A stretch of DNA of 64,000 bases from an uncultured Eubacteriales bacterium (GTDB lineage Bacteria > Bacillota > Clostridia > Oscillospirales > Acutalibacteraceae). The notes below the pieces were generated by a model. The model ran no database searches. It saw only the letters and a list, made by a program, of their open reading frames with translations, and was not told where the DNA came from. The stretch is from the NCBI GenBank assembly GCA_934511365.1, contig CAKSWC010000011.1:10403-74402 (forward strand). Direction: 5' to 3'. Below are positions 42,554-50,962 of this stretch, piece after piece (the first letter of the stretch is position 1; each line of letters starts with the position of its first letter). The position numbers were made by a program, and so were the translations under genes.

Positions 42554-43966
42554 TCATTCGGTCTGAAGAACAGCCTCGCACTGGCTGATAAGATCGTCAA
42601 CAAGGTGTTTTGCATATTCCTGAGAAATGACCGATTCGCTCAGAAGCGTGTAGTTATAGAAACTCTTGAACAGTTCCGTAAGTTCACTGTCGTCAAGAAG
42701 AATATAGCAGCCGCCAACAAAATCTCCGCCGGGAGCCGAATTGTTGCAAAACAGCAGAGCAAAACCGTTTTCAAAAATTTCAAGCTCGCAGTTTTCAACA
42801 ATATTAAGCGTGTTGCCGTTGAGAATTTTCAGCGAATAGCCGCTTTCGTCAATACTTTTTCTGTATCGCTCAAGCAGTGTTTTTCGGTGCCTGAGGCTTA
42901 TCGGTTCAAGAAAAGCCGAGGAAGCGTCATAAGCAATTCCCGTGCTTGCAAAGCTTTGAATTCCATACTGAGAAAACATTCCGCAGGGGAAAAGCTCCTG
43001 AAAACGGTTCATATGGTTCCAGAACGCGCTGAAAACAACGTCCCTGTTCGGAATATTTTTTTTGAGCGTATCCTCAAGGATGTCCGGCGTTGTGAAAAAA
43101 CAGGCCGGGAATTTGAATTCCATCAGCGCGCAGGTATCAATCTGAAGCGGCTGAAGGATGTTGCGCAGCTCAAAGGCGTTTTCCGAGTATGCGGTGAGCG
43201 GGTTTTCGTTCTGCCTGTTTTTTGAGGCAACAAGTCTGAATGCACTGATGACCGCCGGCTCGCCGGAAAGAAAGCCGCATTCGTTTTCCGCGTCATACTG
43301 AATAACGGTCTTTTTTCCAATAAAATGCGTTGAAAATGCGACCGTGTTCTTTTCCCGGTTTGCGATAAAAACAGGGTGGCCGAGCTTTGCAAATTTAATG
43401 CTTGCAAAAATGTTTCTCAATCTCTCCTCAACCGGAATTTCGCTGTCCATTCGGACGGTGTGTCTGAGCTTGAACGGGGGATTGTTTTCAATAATATAAT
43501 TATAAACAATGCTGTCGGCCCGTGTGTCAAGAAAGGAGTAGTTGGTATAAATTTCGTTTTCCCCGTTTGCGCTCTCGTTTTCAAGGAACGCTTTAACGGC
43601 GGAGTAATAATCAAGCGCACCGAGGAGAAAAACGCCGTCTTGTGACGGGGCAATATCCTTGAGAAACATTACGGGAGAAAACGGGGCGCGCCCGGCGGAC
43701 TCAAATTCCGCCTTGAGGGTTTGGAGCTGAGCTTTCTGCTCTTTGCCGATGTTGTCAATATAGTAATGGCGGCTAAGCTCCGCCGCCTGAACGGGAGAAA
43801 ACTCAATTTTTTCAAGAATAAAATTGAAGGCGGCCTCGGGCAGCTTTTTTTCACCGTTGAAAACGGAATAAACAGCCATTCGGCTCATGTTTAAAAGCGA
43901 TGAAACGGAGGTGACCGTCACCTTGTTTTCCTTTAGTGTTTTTTTCAGTAATTCGCCGAACTCCAT
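42554..43966 (-). CDS. Putative DNA-binding regulator, paralogue B
   Basis: A 470-residue paralogue of the neighbouring gene, alike over the whole length: FGELLKKTLKENKVTVTSVS with MSRMAVYSVFNGEKKLPEAAF (HTH-like), EIYTNYSFLDTRADSIVYNY, ASIKFAKLGHPVFIAN, and DILEDTLKKNIPNRDVVFSAF. The duplication is old: identity is modest, concentrated in these blocks. The protein is cytosolic with no catalytic motif recognised. AGGGACAG precedes the ATG. It is first in the two-gene unit and has a consensus-like promoter upstream. Confidence 0.7.
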   Translation of the reverse strand: MEFGELLKKTLKENKVTVTSVSSLLNMSRMAVYSVFNGEKKLPEAAFNFILEKIEFSPVQAAELSRHYYIDNIGKEQKAQLQTLKAEFESAGRAPFSPVMFLKDIAPSQDGVFLLGALDYYSAVKAFLENESANGENEIYTNYSFLDTRADSIVYNYIIENNPPFKLRHTVRMDSEIPVEERLRNIFASIKFAKLGHPVFIANREKNTVAFSTHFIGKKTVIQYDAENECGFLSGEPAVISAFRLVASKNRQNENPLTAYSENAFELRNILQPLQIDTCALMEFKFPACFFTTPDILEDTLKKNIPNRDVVFSAFWNHMNRFQELFPCGMFSQYGIQSFASTGIAYDASSAFLEPISLRHRKTLLERYRKSIDESGYSLKILNGNTLNIVENCELEIFENGFALLFCNNSAPGGDFVGGCYILLDDSELTELFKSFYNYTLLSESVISQEYAKHLVDDLISQCEAVLQTE

Positions 43967-44014
43967 TGCTTTCTGTCCCTCCCTTGATGTTGTACAAATA
44001 TATTAACAAAAATA

Positions 44015-44043
44015 ATACTATCATAAAATCCAAGGCGTGTCAA
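44015..44043 (-). promoter_or_regulatory. Promoter of tandem regulator operon
   Basis: Minus strand TTGACA, 17 bases, TAGTAT, about 50 bases before the ATG at 43966. Confidence 0.7.
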
Positions 44044-44193
44044 TTATTAGAGTACCAAAAAGCGGACTTTTCTCGGACGAACAAAAAATGTTACTGGTGC
44101 GCTGTTGACACAAACCGCATGAAACAAAGGGATTTGCCGCTGTTTGAAAAAGTGTAAAGAAGTGTAAAAAAATTTTTTTACAAAAGGTAGGAG

Positions 44194-44222
44194 TTGAAGA
44201 AAAACTCATATTTTGCTATCAT
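44194..44222 (+). promoter_or_regulatory. Promoter of putative ncRNA
   Basis: TTGAAG, 17 bases ending TTGC, TATCAT (extended -10). Confidence 0.55.
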
Positions 44223-44227
44223 ATTGC

Positions 44228-44420
44228 CAATGATTCAGAAACTTGTTGTCTGTTTGGCCTTTCGCCTTTCAGACTGTATGTTCGCACAGAAAATCGGAGT
44301 TCTGTATCAACAAAAAAATCGGAATCGGTTTCCATAGCCGTTATCACACCCCTAAAAAATCGGACGACCGACAGGCTCAGCTGCTTTTCTGCTTCGCAGC
44401 TGAGTCTGTCGGTTTTTTGC
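44228..44420 (+). ncRNA. Putative structured small RNA
   Basis: About 190 bases between a promoter and a very strong terminator (CCGACAGGCTCAGCTGC / GCAGCTGAGTCTGTCGG then TTTTTT at 44368-44418). No frame with a ribosome site spans it. A second stem (GTCTG-GGC / GCC-CAGAC) lies at about 44249-44275. The family is not recognised. It could also be the leader of the lipase-like gene, but that gene has its own promoter after the terminator. Confidence 0.45.
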
Positions 44421-44456
44421 ACTGTTTTTTGGCCTCAATTTTGTGTATTGTCGGCA

Positions 44457-44485
44457 TTGAAAAAGCTACCAATGTCGTGTAAAAT
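44457..44485 (+). promoter_or_regulatory. Promoter of secreted lipase-like gene
   Basis: TTGAAA, 17 bases, TAAAAT; 34 bases before the ATG at 44519. Confidence 0.7.
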
Positions 44486-44518
44486 ATAAACAACTTTAAT
44501 GGAAAGTGTGGAACAAAA

Positions 44519-46354
44519 ATGAAAAAACTTCTCTCGCTTCTTCTCTGCGTTCTTATCCTCGTTCCCGGAACGGCTCTTTTTGCCTCTGCCGGTGAAAGCA
44601 AAAAAGCTGCCTGCGGCGGAAAATGCTCAAACAGCCCAACCGTTGTTATTCCCGGACTTTTCCAGAGCGAGGTTACTTGCTATGACAAAGACGGAAAGGT
44701 TATGCTTGACTCAAAGGGCAAAGAGCGCAAGGGCCCGTTCTTCATGGATACCTCCGAGGTGATTGAGGACGCGCTCAAAAAAGCTCTGCTTCCGCTTTCA
44801 AAAACGCTTATTACTCAGAACGATGAGAAAAACGAGTTTGCAAATGCTCTCGGTGATGTTCTCGGAAATGCGCTCATGGAAAGGGTGAAGTCCGATAACA
44901 ACGGAAACTTTGTCTATGATATGCGCGCAACAAAATATGAAACGAACGCCGCAAACCTCAGCGATTATGACCGCGAGTACATTCTCAAGGCCATTCCGCT
45001 TCAAAAATATGTTGAAAAAGCCGGCGCCGACCATCTCTATTTCTTCTCCTATTCATCGTTTGACAACATTGAGCGCCTTGCAAAGCAGATTGTTGAGCTG
45101 ATTGAAACGGCGAAAAAAGAATCCGGCCATGAAAAGGTCAATGTTGTTCCCATAAGTCAGGGCGGCTCACTCTGGAACGCCGTTATGGAGTATTACCCGG
45201 AAATTGCAAAAGATATTGACCGTGTGATATATATCGTTCCGGCAGTTGACGGTTCAGCTCTCATCGGCGATATTTTTGCAAACGGCTTTATTGATGACGA
45301 TGACGCGCTTTATGACTATATGTTCCCAATGCTCATGGGCAAGGACACATGGACGGGATATCTTGTGAACCTTCTTATCCGCATTTTCCCGAAAGATGTT
45401 CTCGGCAGCGTTCTTGACATCGCCGTTGATAAGCTTATCGGAGACTATCTTTCAAATTCAACCTGTATGTGGGGGCTTGTTCCGTCCGGTCTTTACCAAG
45501 CCGCACGCAGCAAGTATCTTATGGACGAAAGCAAGGCTGTCATCAGAAAGCAGACCGACAGATATTATCAGGCGCAGCTGAACGCAAAGAAGAACATTCT
45601 TGCATTCAGAAACAGCGGCATTGAGTTTTTTGACGTTGTGGGCTATAACCACGCGCTTTATCCGATTGTTGATTCATGGAAAACGGTCAATGCGGACGGA
45701 ATCATTCAGCTTGAATCAACCTCATTGGGCGCGGTGAGCGCACCCGTCGGCGGAATGCTCGGCAAAGGCTACAAACAGCAGGGCAACGGTTTTGGAACCT
45801 GCAGTGACCCCAAGCACAACCACATTGACTTGCATAACATGGTTGACGCTTCGGCCGGCCTTTTGCCGGACAACACATTCTATTTCTACAACCATGACCA
45901 TGAGCGCACGGCGAGCTGCGATGTTATCATCAACCTTGCGGTGAGGCTGCTTTTGGATAAGAGCTTTAAAAACGTCTATTCCTATCCGGACGAATATCCG
46001 CAGTTCAACACCTCAAGAGAGAGCAAGTGGCTCATTTCTTCCGTTGATTCAATGAGAAATTATGACAGAAGCAAGCTTTCCTCCGAGGATGCAAAGGAGC
46101 TTGACGCGGCCATTGCCGAGGTTGATGCGGTGCTTGAAAACACTGTTGTTGACGCAAAGGCTTTTGAAAACGCCGAAAACCGCTTTTATGCCATCCGTGA
46201 CAAAATTACATCAGTCAAAACGGCGGATGAGGTTAAAAAGGAAAACATTAAAACCTTTTTTGAAAACCTTTTTGCAAAGTTTTTAAAGTTCCTCAATGAC
46301 TTTGTCAACAAGGTCTGGGGCTATAGGGGCTTCGGTTTTTATAAGCTGGTTTGA
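44519..46354 (+). CDS. Secreted lipase/acyltransferase-like alpha/beta hydrolase
   Basis: A 611-residue exported protein: signal peptide (LLSLLLCVLILVPGTALFASA), then VVIPGLFQSEVTCYD (oxyanion region of LCAT-like hydrolases), and VNVVPISQGGSLWNAVMEYY with the nucleophile elbow ISQGG (Ser). HNHIDLHNMVDAS and YNHDHER supply candidate catalytic histidines. The C-terminal approximately 100 residues form a helical FIVAR-like or coiled segment (AKELDAAIAEVDAVLEN). It resembles a family of large extracellular esterases in gut Clostridia; the substrate is unknown. GGAAAG upstream of the ATG is a modest site. Confidence 0.75.
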   Translation: MKKLLSLLLCVLILVPGTALFASAGESKKAACGGKCSNSPTVVIPGLFQSEVTCYDKDGKVMLDSKGKERKGPFFMDTSEVIEDALKKALLPLSKTLITQNDEKNEFANALGDVLGNALMERVKSDNNGNFVYDMRATKYETNAANLSDYDREYILKAIPLQKYVEKAGADHLYFFSYSSFDNIERLAKQIVELIETAKKESGHEKVNVVPISQGGSLWNAVMEYYPEIAKDIDRVIYIVPAVDGSALIGDIFANGFIDDDDALYDYMFPMLMGKDTWTGYLVNLLIRIFPKDVLGSVLDIAVDKLIGDYLSNSTCMWGLVPSGLYQAARSKYLMDESKAVIRKQTDRYYQAQLNAKKNILAFRNSGIEFFDVVGYNHALYPIVDSWKTVNADGIIQLESTSLGAVSAPVGGMLGKGYKQQGNGFGTCSDPKHNHIDLHNMVDASAGLLPDNTFYFYNHDHERTASCDVIINLAVRLLLDKSFKNVYSYPDEYPQFNTSRESKWLISSVDSMRNYDRSKLSSEDAKELDAAIAEVDAVLENTVVDAKAFENAENRFYAIRDKITSVKTADEVKKENIKTFFENLFAKFLKFLNDFVNKVWGYRGFGFYKLV

Positions 46355-46403
46355 CGGAAAATCAGCTTATATGATATTTGATTTTTGCAGACAAAAATAG
46401 TTT

Positions 46404-46436
46404 TCGTGCGGGCGGGGCGCGTAACCGCCCGCTTTG
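46404..46436 (+). terminator. GC-rich repeat hairpin after lipase-like gene
   Basis: GCGGGCGG-GGCGCGTAA-CCGCCCGC followed by TTTGTTT. It can act as a terminator and belongs to the interspersed repeat group seen at 57.3-57.7 and 61.4 kb; a TAATAGATAATA tail follows (46440-46460). Confidence 0.65.
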
Positions 46437-46561
46437 TTTGGGTAATAGATAATACATAAGAGCTAATGGATATTTCCAACAGCCAACACCTGACATTTAT
46501 TGCTTGGAAAGGGGCTCCATAAATTAAGTCAGGCGCATATCAAATAAACTTTCAAAAACTC

Positions 46562-46590
46562 TTGATTTTACTGCGCGTTTATATTATAAT
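46562..46590 (+). promoter_or_regulatory. Promoter of SRP RNA gene
   Basis: TTGATT, 17 bases, TATAAT. Confidence 0.78.
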
Positions 46591-46621
46591 AGACAAGCTA
46601 ATGCGGTTCTGCGCCGTTTAG

Positions 46622-46792
46622 CTCATCGGGCAAGACACTTTAATTTGGTCATGCGGCAGCGGGTCCTGTGCGACAGGATACTGCGAACCATGTCAGGCGG
46701 GGAACCGAGCAGCATTAAGCAGGAATACTGTGCGACACAGTAAAGCCTGCTGCTGTGTGACCAAGCGAATGTGTCTTGCTTTGTTTTTTTCT
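46622..46792 (+). ncRNA. ffs: Signal recognition particle RNA (large Firmicutes type)
   Basis: Contains the SRP helix 8 signature: GAACCATGTCAGGCGGGGAACCGAGCAGCATTAAGC at about 46686-46721 (symmetric and asymmetric loops that bind Ffh, GNRA-type tip replaced by GGGGAAC). The terminal stem GCAAGACAC (46630-46638) pairs with GTGTCTTGC (46771-46779), and GGTCATGCGGCAGC pairs with GCTGCTGTGTGACC. The RNA ends in a T run (46783-46790). It is the long form with an Alu domain. dnaX follows, as in many Firmicutes. Confidence 0.9.
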
Positions 46793-46835
46793 TGGCGAGC
46801 GGGCAGAATATAATTGTTCCGGGAGGTGAAAAGAA

Positions 46836-48596
46836 ATGTATCAGGTGCTTTACAGAAAATACCGCCCAAAGGTGTTTTCGGACGTTGTTGGCCAGGATCA
46901 TATCACAAAAACGCTCCAAAGCGAGATTGAAAAAGGCAAGCTTTCCCATGCATACCTTTTCACAGGCTCAAGGGGAACGGGAAAAACAACCTGCGCAAAA
47001 ATCCTTTCAAAGGCGGTCAACTGTCTGCATCCCGTTGACGGCAATCCCTGCAACGAATGTGAAATCTGCAAGGGTATCGACTCCGGCGCCATTCTTGACG
47101 TTGTTGAAATTGACGCCGCAAGCAATAACGGCGTTGACAATATCCGCGATATCCGCGATGAATCCGGTTTTGCACCCGTTAACTGCAAGTTCCGCGTCTA
47201 TATCATTGACGAGGTTCATATGCTCTCCATCGGTGCGTTCAACGCGCTTCTCAAAACGCTTGAGGAACCGCCGGCTCACGTCATGTTCATTCTTGCAACG
47301 ACCGAGGTTCATAAGCTTCCGGTAACGATTCTTTCGCGCTGTCAACGCTTTGATTTCAGGCGCGTCGGGCCGCAGGATATGATAAGGCGCATGAATTTTG
47401 TTGCCGAAAAAGAGGGCTTTGTTCTTGATGAGGACGCGGCCGTGCTTATTGCGCGCCTTGCGGACGGCGGAATGAGAGATGCGCTTTCAACCCTTGACCA
47501 GTGCATTTCAAACACCGACCATGTCACAAGCGAGACCGTCTGCGCCGTTGCCGGCATTGCCGGAAAGGAGCATCTTTTTGAAATTGCGCAGGATATTGCA
47601 AACCGAGACTCCGCCGCCGCCGTGAGCAGACTCAGTGAGCTTTACGCCGCCTCGTGCGACATGGAACGCCTTTGCGCCGATTTAACAATGCATTTTCGCA
47701 ATCTTATGATTGCAAAAACGGTGCATAACGCCGAAAACATCCTCGTTTGCACAAAAGACGAGCTTGAAAGCTATAAAAAGCAGAGCACCCTCTTTACACT
47801 TGAGGGCATACTTTATTCAATAGACCTTCTTCAGTCCGCCGCGGCCGACCTCAAGCGTTCGGTCAACAGGCGCATTGAAATGGAAATGACACTTATCCGT
47901 CTTGCTTCTCCAACGCTTGACAGCGGCAATGAGGCGCTTTTGAGGCGTATTGCGGCTCTTGAGCTTGCGGTAAAAAGCAAAAGCTTTTCCGTTTCTGATG
48001 AACAATTCGCGGATGGCGCAACCGCCGTTGAAGCGCCGAACAAGGCGACCGAAAACAACACAAATGAAAAGGACAAAGGCTCTCCTGAGGACGGATTTTT
48101 TGCTCCGCCGCCGTTTCTTGAAGACAGCAGACCGATCGCAGAGAGTGAACCGGCTCACGCAAGCTGGGAGACGCCCGTTTCGGTGCCTGAACCTCCGAAA
48201 CCTGCTCAGAGCGCAGAAACCGCCGCCGGATCCGTTGAGAACAACAGCGAAAAAGCTCAGCTTCAGCCATTTCCGGATTGGGCACAGGTTCTTTCCGAGC
48301 TTACAAAAATCAATCAGCCGCTCTGGGGCATACTCATCGGTTCAACTGCGTTCATCAGCGGTGAATTTGTTCTGATCAAGAGCGAAAACCCGACTTTTGC
48401 CTCATTCATTAAGGTTGGCACAAACGGCCGCGATGTTAAGGAAGCCATTTTCCGCGCAACGGGTAAGAGATACCGGCTCGGAATTTATAACCCTGCTCCG
48501 GCTGCGCAGAAAAAGCAGGAGGAAAAGCCGAAAGATCCGCTTCAGGATCTTGTCAGAAAAGCCAAAGATTTCGGAATCAACGTCAATGTTGATTAA
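46836..48596 (+). CDS. dnaX: DNA polymerase III subunit gamma/tau
   Basis: DnaX, 586 residues, the clamp-loader ATPase. Walker A GSRGTGKTTCAKILS, zinc-binding CLHPVDGNPCNECEIC, Walker B/DExx IDEVHMLS, sensor 1 LATTEVHKLPVTILSRCQRF. Residues about 385-480 are a low-complexity linker rich in Pro, Glu and Ser, followed by the C-terminal tau domain that contacts polymerase. No internal frameshift signal for a separate gamma form was identified. GGGAGGTG lies upstream of the ATG. It heads dnaX-ybaB-recR-smpB. Confidence 0.95.
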   Translation: MYQVLYRKYRPKVFSDVVGQDHITKTLQSEIEKGKLSHAYLFTGSRGTGKTTCAKILSKAVNCLHPVDGNPCNECEICKGIDSGAILDVVEIDAASNNGVDNIRDIRDESGFAPVNCKFRVYIIDEVHMLSIGAFNALLKTLEEPPAHVMFILATTEVHKLPVTILSRCQRFDFRRVGPQDMIRRMNFVAEKEGFVLDEDAAVLIARLADGGMRDALSTLDQCISNTDHVTSETVCAVAGIAGKEHLFEIAQDIANRDSAAAVSRLSELYAASCDMERLCADLTMHFRNLMIAKTVHNAENILVCTKDELESYKKQSTLFTLEGILYSIDLLQSAAADLKRSVNRRIEMEMTLIRLASPTLDSGNEALLRRIAALELAVKSKSFSVSDEQFADGATAVEAPNKATENNTNEKDKGSPEDGFFAPPPFLEDSRPIAESEPAHASWETPVSVPEPPKPAQSAETAAGSVENNSEKAQLQPFPDWAQVLSELTKINQPLWGILIGSTAFISGEFVLIKSENPTFASFIKVGTNGRDVKEAIFRATGKRYRLGIYNPAPAAQKKQEEKPKDPLQDLVRKAKDFGINVNVD

Positions 48597-48639
48597 TCAT
48601 AAAATTATGAAAAAATAATATATAAAGGAGCAACCCAAA

Positions 48640-48969
48640 ATGAAAGCAAGAATTCCCGGAATGCAGGGCGGCCAGATGAACATGATGAAAAAGATTCAGG
48701 AAATGCAGGCTCAGCTCGAAACAAAGCAGGCAGAAATTGAACAGACCGAATTTTCCGCTTCCGCGGGCGGCGGAGCAGTTGAGGTTGTTGTTACCGGCGC
48801 TCATGAAATAAGAAAAATTGACCTCAAGCCGGACGTTGTTGACCCTGAGGATATTGAAATGCTCTCAGACCTCATCATTGCCGCCGCAAACGAGGCAATG
48901 AGAAAGGCCGATGACGCAATGGAACAGGCAATGGGCGCGCTCAAGGGCGGTCTTAATCTTCCGTTCTGA
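48640..48969 (+). CDS. YbaB/EbfC nucleoid-associated protein
   Basis: A 109-residue DNA-binding protein of the YbaB/EbfC family, a tweezer-shaped dimer that binds DNA. GGQMNMMKKIQEMQAQLETKQ and SASAGGGAVEVVVTGAHEIRKIDLKPDVV are typical. Its stop overlaps the recR start (TGATG), so the two are coupled. Conserved dnaX-ybaB-recR order supports the call. The N-terminal Gly/Met-rich segment is longer than in E. coli. Confidence 0.95.
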   Translation: MKARIPGMQGGQMNMMKKIQEMQAQLETKQAEIEQTEFSASAGGGAVEVVVTGAHEIRKIDLKPDVVDPEDIEMLSDLIIAAANEAMRKADDAMEQAMGALKGGLNLPF

Positions 48970-49571
48970 TGGCGGATTACAAAGTTGCCTCGCTTGCGAG
49001 ACTTATTGAACAGTTTGAGCGTCTCCCCGGTATCGGGCACAAAAGCGCACAGCGGCTTGCGTTTCACGTCCTTTCAATGACGGACGAGCAGGCTGAGCGC
49101 TTTGCTCAAAATATTCTTGACGCCCACAAAAAAATTAAAAAGTGCGTCCGCTGCTGCAATCTTTCGGAGGAGGAGCTGTGTCCAATCTGCAAAAACACTG
49201 CGCGCGATGAAAGCGTTATCTGTGTTGTTGAAGACCCGAGAGATGTTATGGCGTTTGAACGCACGCATGAATATGACGGAACCTATCATGTTCTTCACGG
49301 CGTAATTTCGCCGATGAACGGAATCGGTCCCGAGGATATCACAATCAAGGAACTGATTGCCCGCCTTTCGGACGGAAAGGTGAAGGAAGTCATAATGGCG
49401 ACCAACCCGACCGTTGAGGGTGAGGCAACGGCAATGTATATTTCGCGTCTGCTCAAGCCGATGGGAATCACCGTAACGCGGCTTGCCTACGGAGTACCCG
49501 TTGGAGCGGACCTTGAGTATGCCGATGAGGTTACGCTCACAAGAGCGCTTGAGGGCAGACGCAGGCTCTGA
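48969..49571 (+). CDS. recR: Recombination mediator protein RecR
   Basis: RecR, 200 residues, acts with RecF/RecO to load RecA at gaps. LIEQFERLPGIGHKSAQRLAFH is the helix-hairpin-helix; the zinc finger CVRCCNLSEEELCPICKN; and the Toprim domain VICVVEDPRDVMAFERT with ATNPTVEGEATAMYISRL. Complete. It starts at the overlapping ATG after ybaB. Confidence 0.97.
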   Translation: MADYKVASLARLIEQFERLPGIGHKSAQRLAFHVLSMTDEQAERFAQNILDAHKKIKKCVRCCNLSEEELCPICKNTARDESVICVVEDPRDVMAFERTHEYDGTYHVLHGVISPMNGIGPEDITIKELIARLSDGKVKEVIMATNPTVEGEATAMYISRLLKPMGITVTRLAYGVPVGADLEYADEVTLTRALEGRRRL

Positions 49572-49597
49572 TTTTTTTCAGGAAAGAGGTGATCTTT

Positions 49598-50062
49598 GTG
49601 GCGAAAGGTAACGATATTCCCAAAGTAGCCCAAAATAAAAAAGCCTATCACGATTATTTTGTTCTTGAAACCTATGAGGCCGGAATTGAGCTTTTCGGAA
49701 CAGAGGTCAAGTCGATAAGAAAGGGAAAGGTCAATCTCAAGGATTCCTGGTGCAGCATTGAAAACGGCGAAATTTTCGTCAACGGAATGCACATCAGTCC
49801 CTATGAGCACGGCAACATTTTTAACCGTGAACCGCTGAGGGTCAAAAAGCTGCTCATGCATAAGCGCGAAATTAATCGCCTTTTCGGTGTAACGAAACAG
49901 CAGGGCTTGACCCTTATTCCGCTCTCGGTATACTTTTTGAACGGCCGGGCAAAGCTTGAAATTGGACTCTGCAAGGGCAAAAAGAATTATGATAAGCGCG
50001 AAACCGCTGCAAAACGTGACGCAAAACGCGACATTGAGCGCGAGATGCGCTCGCGTACCTGA
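49598..50062 (+). CDS. smpB: SsrA-binding protein SmpB
   Basis: SmpB, 154 residues, binds tmRNA and delivers it to stalled ribosomes. NKKAYHDYFVLETYEAGIELFGTEVKSIRKGKVNLKDS, HISPYEHGN, KLLMHKREINRL and the basic tail GKKNYDKRETAAKRDAKRDIERE are signatures. The GTG at 49598 is chosen since GAAAGAGGTG is upstream; an in-frame GTG at 49589 overlaps that site. tmRNA follows 86 bases downstream, a common Firmicutes order. Confidence 0.96.
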   Translation: MAKGNDIPKVAQNKKAYHDYFVLETYEAGIELFGTEVKSIRKGKVNLKDSWCSIENGEIFVNGMHISPYEHGNIFNREPLRVKKLLMHKREINRLFGVTKQQGLTLIPLSVYFLNGRAKLEIGLCKGKKNYDKRETAAKRDAKRDIEREMRSRT

Positions 50063-50077
50063 TGGCGCAATTTTCCG

Positions 50078-50106
50078 TTGACAAAGTGGACGGGGAATGA
50101 TAGAAT
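50078..50106 (+). promoter_or_regulatory. Promoter of ssrA
   Basis: TTGACA, 17 bases, TAGAAT, about 40 bases before the mature tmRNA 5' end. Confidence 0.78.
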
Positions 50107-50147
50107 ATAATTAAGGCTCAGAGTATGCAGCCGAAAAAAATCAATAT

Positions 50148-50493
50148 GGGGATGAAAGGATTTCGACGGGGACGTTGAACTCTGATAAGCGGGTAGTGCT
50201 GTGTAATCACTTTAAACTGCACAAACTTTAAAACAAACGACAATACTACAGTATTGAAGGCTGCTTAACGCAGCCCGTCTGAGCTTCGAGGACTGCGGCG
50301 AAGCATCAGGCGTCACTCAGCAGTGAACGTGAACGGCCGAGCGCCTCGTAGGCTGTCATGAATCAGGGGCTACCAAAGTTCAAAGCCTGTCGTTCGGCGT
50401 TGAACTGAGGGAATTTTAAAAGATCGACTCCACCCGGAGAAAGTCAGACGGATAGGTTTTCGGACGCGGTTTCGATTACCGCCATCTCCACCA
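50148..50493 (+). ncRNA. ssrA: Transfer-messenger RNA
   Basis: Starts GGGGATGAAAGGATTTCGACGGGG-like (tmRNA 5' half of the tRNA-like domain) and ends GACTCCACC...CCATCTCCACCA with an encoded CCA. The tag frame ends ...AACGACAATACTACAGTATTGAAGGCTGCTTAA, read as NDNTTVLKAA, just before the GGCTGC-TTAAC-GCAGCC hairpin. Pseudoknot-rich middle and T-arm (GGTTTCGATTACC) are visible. It rescues stalled ribosomes with SmpB. The tag ending LKAA is unusual; see findings. Confidence 0.93.
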
Positions 50494-50503
50494 AAACGAA
50501 CAG

Positions 50504-50546
50504 GTTCGGAATTGCCGGAGGGATACGGTGGTTCCGGGCTTTTTTA
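50504..50546 (+). terminator. Terminator of ssrA
   Basis: Stem from GTTCGGAATTGCCG and CGGTGGTTCCGGGC, followed by TTTTTTAATT. Confidence 0.75.
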
Positions 50547-50595
50547 ATTATTTGGAAAAAATACATAACGGTTGATTAATCGGCGGATATTTAAT

Positions 50596-50710
50596 TATCA
50601 CCGGAACGGATAACCCTCAGGGGAGGGGCTTACCTGAGCCTTGCGGTTCAGACGGCTGGGCTACCTACCAGCTCTAATGCACCAAGGGGGCATATTGCGT
50701 TTTTATCTTG
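50596..50710 (+). ncRNA. Structured RNA downstream of tmRNA (raiA-like?)
   Basis: A GC-rich block in an A/T-rich gap with clear stems: CTCAGG/CCTGAG closing a purine-rich loop (50616-50640), GCTGG/CCAGC (50656-50673), and GAAC/GTTC bringing the two together; a GGGGGC element and T run (50690-50707) follow. The sequence around GACGGCTGGGCTACC and CCTCAGGGGAGGGGC resembles, from memory, the conserved core of the raiA RNA motif of Firmicutes. The assignment needs an Rfam search. No ORF lies in it. Confidence 0.5.
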
Positions 50711-50905
50711 TGATTATATAAAGCACATTCCTGCGTAATATATCAAATTATTTACAATTCTGCTTGTGTTACTCAATTAATCAGTGGTTACTTAGTTGCC
50801 GGCCTATCCTCCCTATTCACAATCTTGTTTTAATTATGAGCGCTTGCTTCAGCTTTGTCAATGCTTTCAGGCTGTTTTTGACATTGTTGATGACTGCTTA
50901 AAAAC
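50711..50905. other. Intergenic, nothing clear
   Basis: A/T-rich spacer between the structured RNA and the terminator at 50908. A short open frame is present in it but has no ribosome site or recognisable product. Confidence 0.4.
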
Positions 50906-50944
50906 AACAACAAACCCCCGGCCGTTAATTTGGTCGGGGGTTAA
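50906..50944 (-). terminator. Terminator of small exported protein gene
   Basis: AACCCCCGGCC and GGTCGGGGGTT arms; on the minus strand followed by TGTTGTTGTTTTT. Confidence 0.8.
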
Positions 50945-50962
50945 TCTTTGCCAATGCTTTTT

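Noticed and set aside
44228..44420. 6S RNA
   Set aside because: The ends do not pair into a long rod with a central bubble; only separate stems are seen.
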